Of a stretch of DNA of 40,301 nucleotides, positions 23,944 to 31,543 are shown one piece after another. This DNA is from an uncultured Pseudobutyrivibrio sp. (GTDB taxonomy: Bacteria; Bacillota; Clostridia; Lachnospirales; Lachnospiraceae). The notes below the pieces were generated by a model. That model was not told the origin of the DNA and did not search any database. It saw only the letters and a list, made by a program, of their open reading frames with translations. Every line of letters begins with the position of its first letter. The stretch's first letter is position 1. The DNA lies in assembly GCA_946548305.1 (NCBI GenBank), contig CAMNPQ010000004.1:1-40301 (forward strand), given 5' to 3'. The translations under genes were made by a program, and so were the position numbers.

Positions 23944-25203
23944 GTGAAACAGTTTTTAAAAAATTATCAAAAGTTAATATCAATTTTTCTAGTGATTGGA
24001 ATGCTGTTTGCAAGATGCAATTTAGGCTTGGCATTAAACAAGGGCTGTGTTCTTGCAAATCTATTTTTCGATGGTTTGGCATTTCTATACTGCGTACATT
24101 TATTTTTGAGGGATAATAAGACTTTCAAAAAAGCAGTATTAAATCCTGCAATAGGATGGATTATATTTTTTTCAGCTATTGTAATGACATATGGTCACTT
24201 TAGAATAAGATATGGCGCAGACTATTATAGCAGGATGTTTACAGTGCTCACAGTAGTGCCTGCGATATTGCTTTTGATTCTCTTTTATTACAATAAAGAA
24301 GAGCTGCTTGATATTTTATCCATAAGCGGTTCTGTAGTGATTATAACAACCTTAATTACCAGTCTTTGCTACGACTATGTATGGGGGGAGTGGCTGCTTG
24401 GTATGTATTCCAGAGTGGGTGCTACACCGGCAGGCGGGGTAATAGACACAGGAAATCTGGTGCTTATATTATTAATTCCTATTCTTTACCAGCTTATAGT
24501 TTTAAAGAAGGTAAAAAAATATCTGTGGATTACTCTGATAGGCATATTTGAAATAGTTGCTACAGGAGCAAAATCATCAGTGCTTCCAATTGTGTTCGTA
24601 TTTGCGATAATGATAGTGGGAGCCTCAGATGATAAAAGGGTTATCAGAAGAAACCTGATTATACTTGTGATAGCTGCAGCAGTTGCTTTTACAGCCATAA
24701 TGGTAGTTCCGCCATTATACGGAGTGGTGGGTTACAGGATTGCTGAAATGTTTACAGGAGTATCCTCAGAAGAGTTTGATTTGCACACAAGCACAGGGCA
24801 GCGTATGGCGCAAATAGCAGCTTTTAAAGAGCACTTCTTTGAATATCCATTTTTCGGTCATGGATTTTATGCGTTTAAAGAGATGCCATATTCTGCTGTA
24901 GAAGAATTTCGTCAGGGAACAGAAATATCCTATAGAAACGTGCAGCTTCATATGAATTTTTTGGAGTTATTATTCTCCTATGGTATATTTGGTTTGGCAG
25001 CATATTACTGGTTCCCGATTTACATTTTGATAAAAACATTTAAAGCCAATAAAAAAGCAATGATTATCGTATTTTCCATAATGATATCATTTGTGTTCAT
25101 GGATTTAGGTATAGATATGTACTACAAATATTTGTTGCCATATTATTCATATTTTTTAGCATATTATATGGCTACAAATTTTAGAAAAGCTGATAACAGG
25201 TAA
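23944..25203 (+). CDS. O-antigen ligase/polymerase family (Wzy/WaaL-like)
   Basis: 419 residues with about 11 membrane helices and a large extracytoplasmic loop between the late helices containing DLHTSTGQRMAQIAAFKEHF and FFGHGFYAFKE, the usual position of the Wzy_C/O-antigen ligase catalytic loop; a GNLVLILLIPILYQLI helix precedes it. The family either polymerises undecaprenyl-linked repeats or ligates finished chains to an acceptor; sequence alone does not decide. The GTG start at 23944 follows AGGAGAG. It is the only clear polymerase/ligase candidate in the window and sits beside an initiating transferase, as in many Wzx/Wzy loci. Confidence 0.82.
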   Translation: MKQFLKNYQKLISIFLVIGMLFARCNLGLALNKGCVLANLFFDGLAFLYCVHLFLRDNKTFKKAVLNPAIGWIIFFSAIVMTYGHFRIRYGADYYSRMFTVLTVVPAILLLILFYYNKEELLDILSISGSVVIITTLITSLCYDYVWGEWLLGMYSRVGATPAGGVIDTGNLVLILLIPILYQLIVLKKVKKYLWITLIGIFEIVATGAKSSVLPIVFVFAIMIVGASDDKRVIRRNLIILVIAAAVAFTAIMVVPPLYGVVGYRIAEMFTGVSSEEFDLHTSTGQRMAQIAAFKEHFFEYPFFGHGFYAFKEMPYSAVEEFRQGTEISYRNVQLHMNFLELLFSYGIFGLAAYYWFPIYILIKTFKANKKAMIIVFSIMISFVFMDLGIDMYYKYLLPYYSYFLAYYMATNFRKADNR

Positions 25204-25213
25204 GGGTAGAGTA

Positions 25214-26578
25214 GTGAAAAACAAAAATACAGTCAGGAAAATCGAAAGTGTAATAGAGCTAATAGTTCTGGCACTTGTGTATTACTATGTGTGGAGAAAT
25301 TATATTTTTGATAAGGCATATTTTTGGCCTATGATAGGTAGAGGCAAATACGTCCTTATGGGAGTATATTTAATCCTTAGCCTTGTGATAATACACATGT
25401 GTGAGGGATTTAAATACGGCATTTTGAAGATTGCAGATGTGCTGTTTTCCCAGTGGATAGCCATGTTTGTTGTAAACGTGGTGACATATCTGCAGCTTTC
25501 TCTTATGGCTAATGTAATGATAAACCCTCGTGCCATGATTTGTTTAACTCTGGTAGATTTTGTTATCACAAGTATTTTTGTTTACATTTTTTTTGCGATT
25601 TACAACAAGCATTCGAAGGCAAGCAAGCTTTTAATGGTATACGGTGTAAAAGAATCTGTTGGCTTGAAATTAAAAATGGACACTCGTTCAGACAGCTACA
25701 ATATCAAAAAAATTATCAGTATTGAAGAAGGTCTGGATAAGATTTTTTCAGAGCTAAAGAACTACGATGGCATTGTTATATCTGATGTGAGTGCTGAGCA
25801 GAGAAATGATTTACTGAAATATTGTTACATGCATGATATTGAAACCTATATCACACCAAAGATATCAGATGTAATTATATCAGGTGGTGAAGATATACAT
25901 CAGTTTGATACCCCACTTATCATGATAAACACTACTGGTCTTACACCTGAACAGGAATTTGTTAAGAGATTTTTTGATGTGGTACTATGTGTTATTGCAG
26001 CTATTGTGCTTTCTCCTTTAATGCTTATAGTTTCCATAGCAATTAAGCTGGAGGACCATGGTCCTGTTTTTTACAAACAGGCCAGAGTGACAAAAGACGG
26101 CAAGGTATTTGACATATTAAAATTCAGAAGTATGGTGGAGGACGCAGAGCAGCGTCCAGCAACAGATGATGATGACAGGATTACAAAGGTTGGTCATGTT
26201 ATCAGGGCAACCAGAGTGGATGAGCTTCCTCAGATATTCAATATCATAAAAGGGGATATGTCCATTGTGGGACCTCGCCCGGAGCGTACAGAGCATGTGG
26301 AGAAATACACGGAAGCTATTCCTGAGTTTGAATTCAGAAGCAAGGTCAAAGGGGGACTGACTGGATTTGCCCAGATATACGGCAAATACAACACATCAGC
26401 CTATGACAAGATAAAGCTGGATTTGATGTACATAGAAAACTACAGCTTTCTTCTGGATTTGAAGCTTATTCTTATGACAATAAGGATTGTATTCAAGAAG
26501 GAAAGTACAGAGGGCTTTGACAAAGTGGCTACCGCAGAGGAGATTTTGGCATCCCTTGAAGCAGATAAAAAAGATTAA
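25214..26578 (+). CDS. polyprenyl-phosphate sugar-1-phosphate transferase (initiating enzyme, copy 2)
   Basis: 454 residues, a paralogue of the protein at 3615-4997 along its whole length. N-terminal membrane helices (about 10-140) are followed by a Rossmann-like domain with YDGIVISDVSAEQRNDLLKY and YITPKISDVIISGGEDIHQF, a membrane helix (VVLCVIAAIVLSPLMLIVS), then the catalytic domain with FYKQARVTKDGK, FRSMVEDAEQ, RVDELPQIFN (D336, E337) and IVGPRPERTE. It primes undecaprenyl phosphate with a sugar-1-phosphate. GTG 25214 lies 10 bases after the ligase stop. Two full-length initiating enzymes in one locus suggest two glycans or two priming sugars. Confidence 0.92.
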   Translation: MKNKNTVRKIESVIELIVLALVYYYVWRNYIFDKAYFWPMIGRGKYVLMGVYLILSLVIIHMCEGFKYGILKIADVLFSQWIAMFVVNVVTYLQLSLMANVMINPRAMICLTLVDFVITSIFVYIFFAIYNKHSKASKLLMVYGVKESVGLKLKMDTRSDSYNIKKIISIEEGLDKIFSELKNYDGIVISDVSAEQRNDLLKYCYMHDIETYITPKISDVIISGGEDIHQFDTPLIMINTTGLTPEQEFVKRFFDVVLCVIAAIVLSPLMLIVSIAIKLEDHGPVFYKQARVTKDGKVFDILKFRSMVEDAEQRPATDDDDRITKVGHVIRATRVDELPQIFNIIKGDMSIVGPRPERTEHVEKYTEAIPEFEFRSKVKGGLTGFAQIYGKYNTSAYDKIKLDLMYIENYSFLLDLKLILMTIRIVFKKESTEGFDKVATAEEILASLEADKKD

Positions 26579-26593
26579 CTTTGGAGAAAAATA

Positions 26594-27757
26594 ATGAAGA
26601 TACTTCATATTGCACTTGCATCCCATTTCACCATTGGAATGCTTTACCAGGAAAACCAGATGATTAACTGCCAAAGAGCAGATGGTCATGATGTGACTAT
26701 TGTTACAGATGTGTGGCATTACGAGGGAGGAAACCTGGTAAGAGGTCACGAGGAAGACACCATTATGGACAATGGAGCAAGACTCATCAGGTGGGAGCAT
26801 GACAGAGTTTTGTTTAGTGACCTTTGGACAGAAAAAATACAAAAGTGTCGTAGAGTAAAAGGGCTATTGGAAGAACTGGCTCCTGACACCATACTGTTCC
26901 ATGGTATGTGTGGCTATGAAATCATGGATGCAGCAGAGTATTGCAAAAATCATCCAGATTGCCTTTTGTTCATGGATTGCCATGAGGATTACAGTGATTC
27001 CGCCCGCACATTTTTAAGTAAAGCATTTTATAAAATTATCCATGGCCATTACATTTCTAAGGCTATGCCTGAGGTGGATAAGGTGCTTTATATTGGCGCA
27101 GATATGAAGGCGTGGATGAATGATTTATACAGTATTCCAGCTGATAAGCAGGAGTTTTTGGCACCTGGTGGAACTATATATACTTTGGAGCAGCAGAAGG
27201 CAGCTAGACAGGATATTATAAATAAATACAGTCTTCCTAATGATGCCATAATAATGGCACACTCTGGAAAGCTGGCAGCTACGAAGCGTACTCCAGAGCT
27301 GATAGAGGCCTTTTCGAAAGTAAAAGACCCAAGAATGGCACTATTTATTTTCGGTTCTATCCCAGAGGATATGGAAGACAAAATCAGACCTCTAATGGAT
27401 GCTGATTCTAGAATTCATTTTATGGGATGGAAGGTAAATAAGGATATAGAAGAGTTTTTGGCAGGAACAGATATGTACTGTCAGCCTGGAACCCAGTCCT
27501 CTACATTTGAAACAGCTATGTGCTGTGGCTGTGTCAATATGACATATCCTTGGGACAGCTACACGGATGCCACTTACACAGACTGTGATGGACAAAACTA
27601 TTTCTTTGTTGAAACTGTGGAAGACATGGTTTCGGTATTTGAGAGAATCACACAAAACATAAATGTGCTGGAGCAGGCTAAAGCAAAATCATTTTCCTAT
27701 GCAAAAATGGCATTTGACTACCAGGTGATATCTAGAAGAATATATACAAGAGGATAA
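26594..27757 (+). CDS. glycosyltransferase family 4-like (GT-B)
   Basis: 387 residues. The N-terminus MKILHIALASHFTIGMLYQE opens a GT-B Rossmann domain and DCHEDYSDSARTFL lies in the acceptor half. The donor half has MAHSGKLAATKRTPELIEAF, ALFIFGSIPED, HFMGWKVNKDIEEFLA and QPGTQSSTFETAMCCGC in place of the usual E-x7-E segment, keeping one Glu. Expected to add a sugar in the cytoplasm; specificity unknown. GGAG at 26581-26584 precedes ATG 26594. The next gene starts two bases after this stop. Confidence 0.82.
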   Translation: MKILHIALASHFTIGMLYQENQMINCQRADGHDVTIVTDVWHYEGGNLVRGHEEDTIMDNGARLIRWEHDRVLFSDLWTEKIQKCRRVKGLLEELAPDTILFHGMCGYEIMDAAEYCKNHPDCLLFMDCHEDYSDSARTFLSKAFYKIIHGHYISKAMPEVDKVLYIGADMKAWMNDLYSIPADKQEFLAPGGTIYTLEQQKAARQDIINKYSLPNDAIIMAHSGKLAATKRTPELIEAFSKVKDPRMALFIFGSIPEDMEDKIRPLMDADSRIHFMGWKVNKDIEEFLAGTDMYCQPGTQSSTFETAMCCGCVNMTYPWDSYTDATYTDCDGQNYFFVETVEDMVSVFERITQNINVLEQAKAKSFSYAKMAFDYQVISRRIYTRG

Positions 27758-27759
27758 AA

Positions 27760-28833
27760 ATGCAGGAAGCTTTTGAATATAAGGTTGATTTAAAATTAAA
27801 AAATATCCTTATCATCATGCCTAAATTTTACGCATATCAAACTAAGATACATGATGATTTGATAGCAAGAGGGGCTAATGTCACTTTCTATGATGAAGAA
27901 CCTGAAAGAGGAAAGTTTTTAGTTTTAAATCGTTTGTCAAAGATATTTAAAACACAAGATTTTTTTGCAAAATTTAATAAACAGCTGACAGCTAATATTA
28001 TTGCTCAGATGCCAGCTGGAGGATATGACTATTTTTTAGTTATCAGGGGAAATATTCTGTCTGAAGAGACGGTAAACACAATTAAGGAAAAGGCTTTAAA
28101 AAAGGATGCTAAAACAGTGTACTATTCATGGGACTCTCTTAAAAATGTAAAGCATCAGGGAGAGCTTGGAAAACTGTTTGACCACAGGGCTACATTTGAT
28201 TCTGTGGATGCAAAAAACAATCCGGATTTTGAATTGATACCTTTATTTTATTCAGACGAGTTTGATGGGGATAAAGTAGAAAAGCCAGAAGAATACAAAT
28301 ATGATTATGTCAGCGTATCTGCTTTTTTCCCATTTAGATATAGATATTTCAAGGCATTCAAAAAAGCAAATCCAGATAAAAAGCTGGCGTTGAAGCTGTA
28401 TCTTGCCCCCAGCGTATATAGAGGAAAAAAATTTACAGACCCAAAGCTTGTAAAGGATTTGGATATGGACATAGTGAGCTTCACTCCATTTTCCCCAGAA
28501 ACCATCAGGGAAATGTGTATAAGCTCCAAGGCTGTTTTAGATTTGGCAACAGAAAATCAGCCAGGTTTAACAATGCGCACAATGGAGACCCTTGGAATAA
28601 AAAGAAAGCTAGTAACAAATAACATATATTTACGTGACTATGAATTCTATAATGAGAGTAACGAAATAGTGCTGGAGGATTTGTGCGAAAAAGCTGATGC
28701 TGCAGAGGCAAGTGGCGATTATTCAGCCTTTGTGTTACCGGATGCTGCATGGCTGGATAAGCCATACGTGGAAAATGAGGCAGAGCGTAAAAAATACAGT
28801 ATTCATGCTTGGCTGGATAACTTGCTTCGTTAA
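27760..28833 (+). CDS. putative glycosyltransferase, CgeB/RfaS-like GT-B protein
   Basis: 357 residues without membrane helices. The opening KNILIIMPKFYAYQTKIHDD and the YDYFLVIRGNILSEETVN segment match a group of LPS/capsule proteins with a GT-B-like fold; YYSWDSLKN and LDLATENQPGLTMRTMETLG occupy the donor-site region. I recognise the family only broadly and cannot name substrate or sugar. It is translationally coupled to the GT4 upstream (2-base gap, AGAGGA in its 3' end) and is followed by structured element F. Confidence 0.6.
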   Translation: MQEAFEYKVDLKLKNILIIMPKFYAYQTKIHDDLIARGANVTFYDEEPERGKFLVLNRLSKIFKTQDFFAKFNKQLTANIIAQMPAGGYDYFLVIRGNILSEETVNTIKEKALKKDAKTVYYSWDSLKNVKHQGELGKLFDHRATFDSVDAKNNPDFELIPLFYSDEFDGDKVEKPEEYKYDYVSVSAFFPFRYRYFKAFKKANPDKKLALKLYLAPSVYRGKKFTDPKLVKDLDMDIVSFTPFSPETIREMCISSKAVLDLATENQPGLTMRTMETLGIKRKLVTNNIYLRDYEFYNESNEIVLEDLCEKADAAEASGDYSAFVLPDAAWLDKPYVENEAERKKYSIHAWLDNLLR

Positions 28834-28847
28834 GAGGAGCGCAGGTT

Positions 28848-28966
28848 ATTATATGAGCCAGTAGGTGACTAGCTCTAATAGTTCTTAAGTGAGACGTGCT
28901 GTCGAACGTAGAACTATTAGGCTTGTAACCGTAACTGGTGGGCTAGGATATAGATTAGGAGTAGAT
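28848..28966 (+). promoter_or_regulatory. structured intergenic element F (class 1), upstream of the SDR gene
   Basis: Outer stem P1: GCCAGT (28857-28862) with ACTGGT (28934-28939), five canonical pairs and one G-U. Inner stem P2: 28871-28885 with 28910-28923, 14 base pairs with a single bulged T directly after AGC, the same position as in A and E although the stem sequence is different. The loop 28886-28909 contains an ACGT/ACGT hairpin. The right linker ends in GTA before P1', as in A and E. AGGAG just before ATG 28967 is the ribosome site. The region 28834-28847 carries no recognised signal. Confidence 0.65.
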
Positions 28967-29800
28967 ATGAAATATTTAGTGACAGGTGCAAATGGATATA
29001 TTGGTCAGGGCGTAGTAAAGACTATGCTGGATTTAGGTGCAGAGGTTGTTGCTACCGATTTTCATACAGATGAAGTGGATGAAAGAGCAAAGAGACTGGA
29101 CGCAGATTTGTTTGCGTTAGAGGATCCTTATGGATATTTCGAAAAACCAGATGTGGTAATTCATTTGGCATGGCGGGATGGATTTAGGCATGCCTCGGAA
29201 AATCACATGAAGGATTTGCCAAATCACTATAGCTTTTTGGAAAAAATGTGTAGAGCTGGAATAAGAAAGCTGTGTGTAATGGGCACAATGCATGAAGTGG
29301 GCTTTATGGAAGGCTGTATCAAAGCAGACACCCCATGTGCCCCACAGTCACTTTATGGCATAGCAAAAAATGCTCTGAGGCAGGCTTGCATTTTACTGTG
29401 CAAGGAGACAGATGTAAAGCTTCAGTGGATGAGAGGCTATTATATAGTTGGCAATGCTCACAAGGGCTGTAGTATTTTTTCCAAGCTTACAGCTGCTGCC
29501 GAGGCAGGTGACGTCACATTTCCATTTACAACAGGACAGAATCAGTTCGATTTTACGGATTATGATTTGTTTTGCGAGCAGGTGGCAAAAACGGCAATGC
29601 AGGATGAAGTGCTGGGAATAATAGAATGCTGCACGGGAAAGCCTATGAAGCTGGCTGATAGAGTAGAGCAATTTATAGAAGACAACGGTTTTGGAATAAG
29701 CCTGGCATATGGCACATTTCCTGACCGCCCATACGATAGTAAAGCAGTGTGGGGTGACAATACCAAAATTGAAAAGATAATGAAAAGCTATAAAGAGTAG
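28967..29800 (+). CDS. NAD(P)-dependent epimerase/dehydratase (extended SDR, short form)
   Basis: 277 residues. MKYLVTGANGYIGQGVVKTM carries the Rossmann G-x-x-G-x-x-G motif, DVVIHLAWRDG follows the NNAG-like position, and YGIAKN supplies the catalytic Tyr130/Lys134. Length is at the low end for sugar-nucleotide SDRs. It could be a reductase or epimerase acting on a nucleotide-linked deoxy sugar; the exact step is not evident. AGGAG before ATG 28967 fixes the start; the frame is open upstream to 28889 only across element F. Being preceded by the same element class as legF suggests shared regulation with the nonulosonate genes. The GT2 gene follows 21 bases later. Confidence 0.82.
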   Translation: MKYLVTGANGYIGQGVVKTMLDLGAEVVATDFHTDEVDERAKRLDADLFALEDPYGYFEKPDVVIHLAWRDGFRHASENHMKDLPNHYSFLEKMCRAGIRKLCVMGTMHEVGFMEGCIKADTPCAPQSLYGIAKNALRQACILLCKETDVKLQWMRGYYIVGNAHKGCSIFSKLTAAAEAGDVTFPFTTGQNQFDFTDYDLFCEQVAKTAMQDEVLGIIECCTGKPMKLADRVEQFIEDNGFGISLAYGTFPDRPYDSKAVWGDNTKIEKIMKSYKE

Positions 29801-29821
29801 TAAATGAACTGGAGGATAATG

Positions 29822-30769
29822 ATGAAGCCGATACTTTATATTGTAATTCCATGTTACAACGAAGAGCAGGTTCTGCCGATTACTGCACCCATGTTTTTGG
29901 ACAAGATTAATGAACTTGTAAGCTTAGATAAAATAGATGACAAATCCAGGGTCATGTTTGTAAATGATGGTTCAAAGGACAATACCTGGGAAATCATAAA
30001 AGACTTGGCTAAGCAGGATCAGCACTATGTGGGAATCACACAAAGCAGAAATAGAGGTCATCAAAATGCTGTGCTTGCTGGTCTCATGGAGGCAAAGGAA
30101 CTATGTGATATCACCATATCCATAGACTGTGACGGGCAGGACGACATAAATGCCATGAATGAAATGGTAGATGCTTATGCTGATGGTTGCGAGATAGTTT
30201 ACGGTGTTAGAAATAAGCGTGACACTGATACTTTCTTTAAAAGATTCACCGCAGAAAGTTTTTATAAGCTTTTAAATAGTATGGGAGCTGAGGTTGTATT
30301 CAATCATGCTGACTACAGACTGGTTTCCAGCCGTGTGCTGAATGAATTCGCCAATTTCAAGGAGGTAAATATATTTCTTAGAGGAATGTTTCCGCTTGTG
30401 GGCTTCAAGAGCACCAGCGTGTATTATGCAAGAAATGAAAGAATTGCAGGAGAGAGCCATTACCCATTGTCAAAAATGCTGGCACTTGCCTTTGACGGAA
30501 TTACATCACTGAGTATAAAGCCTATCAGAATGATTACAGGCTTTGGAATATTTGTTGCTTTTATTAGTTTGGTGTTGCTGATTTATTCAATAGTCCAGCA
30601 TTTTATGGGAAATACATTAGGGGGATGGACCAGTACTATGGTGGCTGTTTGTTTTCTTGGTGGTATACAGCTTATATCCCTTGGCGTGATAGGTGAGTAT
30701 GTAGGCAAGACATACATGGAGACTAAGCAGAGACCTAGATATATTATTAGTGAAAAGACATACGAATAA
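29822..30769 (+). CDS. GtrB/DPM1-like membrane glycosyltransferase (GT2)
   Basis: 315 residues. GT-A domain: YIVIPCYNEEQVLPITAPMF, VMFVNDGSKDNTW, TQSRNRGHQNAVLAGL and the metal-binding SIDCDGQDD, followed by two C-terminal membrane helices (about 230-300). This is the architecture of polyprenyl-phosphate hexose synthases such as GtrB and ArnC, which make Und-P-sugar donors for GT-C enzymes acting outside the membrane. The window encodes several polytopic GT-C-like proteins that could use such donors. GGAGG at 29811-29815 favours ATG 29822 over 29819 and 29804. It is the last gene before a 140-base leader region. Confidence 0.9.
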   Translation: MKPILYIVIPCYNEEQVLPITAPMFLDKINELVSLDKIDDKSRVMFVNDGSKDNTWEIIKDLAKQDQHYVGITQSRNRGHQNAVLAGLMEAKELCDITISIDCDGQDDINAMNEMVDAYADGCEIVYGVRNKRDTDTFFKRFTAESFYKLLNSMGAEVVFNHADYRLVSSRVLNEFANFKEVNIFLRGMFPLVGFKSTSVYYARNERIAGESHYPLSKMLALAFDGITSLSIKPIRMITGFGIFVAFISLVLLIYSIVQHFMGNTLGGWTSTMVAVCFLGGIQLISLGVIGEYVGKTYMETKQRPRYIISEKTYE

Positions 30770-30909
30770 TTAAAAGTGTATACATTCTGTGATAAAATAG
30801 TATAAAATTTGTTAAATGCCTTGATTTGGGGGTTAGTATCGGATAAACTCAAATTAGGCAAAAAGACGATGAAAATCGTTGTCAATTATACTATAGAAAG
30901 GTGAAGAAT
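30770..30909 (+). promoter_or_regulatory. leader region of the secreted repeat protein
   Basis: The 140-base gap has AT-rich promoter-like boxes (TATAAA at 30801-30806; a weaker TTGATT at 30821 with GATAAA near 30842) but no convincing -35/-10 pair. Closer to the gene is a small hairpin ACGAT-GAAA-ATCGT (30866-30879), a GNRA tetraloop. A ribosome site GAAAGGTGAAG precedes ATG 30910. The secreted protein gene probably has its own promoter here, since it ends in its own terminator. Confidence 0.35.
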
Positions 30910-31440
30910 ATGAAAAAGGTAACAAAAATATTATCAATGGCCATCGCTACCGTATTGGCGATATCTGTTTTTTCTTTTAGCAGTTCTGCAGCAATGTCTG
31001 CAGCAGGGCAGGCTCATCAGAGAGAGTTAACAACAGAAGAAGTTCAAGCAATTTCTACAATGTTTAAAGCTGATGAATATGTTAAGATGTATCCTGACGT
31101 TAAAAATGTTCTTGGTACAGACGAGGCAGTATTATTCGATCACTTTATTCACTTTGGTATCTGGGAGCAGAGACAGCCATCTGTAGCATTTAATGTGGAT
31201 TGCTATGCTTCATTTAATGCAGATTTACAAGAGATTTATGGTGACGATATTGTTTCTTATTATGTGCATTATGCTAATAATAACAAGAGCGAATCATGGA
31301 GAGCAACTCCTACACCATCACATGCATATTGGTATGGAAACACAGTGTATAGTGTATATGATTTTGTGAAAGGTCAGAAAGGACCAAAGGCTGGTGCAGT
31401 TCCAGTATTGAGTGTAAATTATCACCCAAATTATGATTGA
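30910..31440 (+). CDS. small secreted protein with two ~40-residue repeats
   Basis: 176 residues. Residues 1-28 form a typical signal peptide (KKVTKILSMAIATVLAISV then SSSAA). The mature part has two related repeats at about 52-91 and 94-131, each with the pattern Phe-x-Ala/Val-x-x-Tyr ... Asp-x-x-x-x-x-Gly-x-Asp ... His-x-x-x-Gly/Asn, for example YPDVKNVLGTDEAVLFDHF and HFGIWEQR. This repeat is widespread in surface proteins of clostridia, often beside cell-wall hydrolases, but has no defined activity. ATG 30910 is preferred over GTG 30901, which overlaps the ribosome site. The gene is followed by a strong terminator, so it is a transcription unit of its own. A surface or glycan-associated role is a guess. 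Confidence 0.78.
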   Translation: MKKVTKILSMAIATVLAISVFSFSSSAAMSAAGQAHQRELTTEEVQAISTMFKADEYVKMYPDVKNVLGTDEAVLFDHFIHFGIWEQRQPSVAFNVDCYASFNADLQEIYGDDIVSYYVHYANNNKSESWRATPTPSHAYWYGNTVYSVYDFVKGQKGPKAGAVPVLSVNYHPNYD

Positions 31441-31459
31441 GATAAAAATATTTGATTAT

Positions 31460-31489
31460 AAGAGACTGAGCTATTCAGTCTCTTTTTTT
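31460..31489 (+). terminator. strong Rho-independent terminator
   Basis: AAGAGACTGA (31460-31469) pairs perfectly with TCAGTCTCTT (31475-31484) across a 5-base loop and runs straight into a T-tract to 31489. It ends the secreted-protein transcript and insulates the downstream three-gene unit. Confidence 0.9.
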
Positions 31490-31504
31490 ATGATTTAAAT
31501 AGTG

Positions 31505-31510
31505 TATAAT
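31505..31510 (+). promoter_or_regulatory. possible -10 box of the aldolase unit
   Basis: A perfect TATAAT lies 34 bases before GTG 31544 and just after the terminator. No good -35 box is present at the expected distance (the region is the terminator T-tract), so this is suggestive only. A promoter is expected here because the terminator isolates the next three genes. Confidence 0.35.
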
Positions 31511-31543
31511 GTTAATATTCTTGTAAGTATGAGAGGGAATAAA

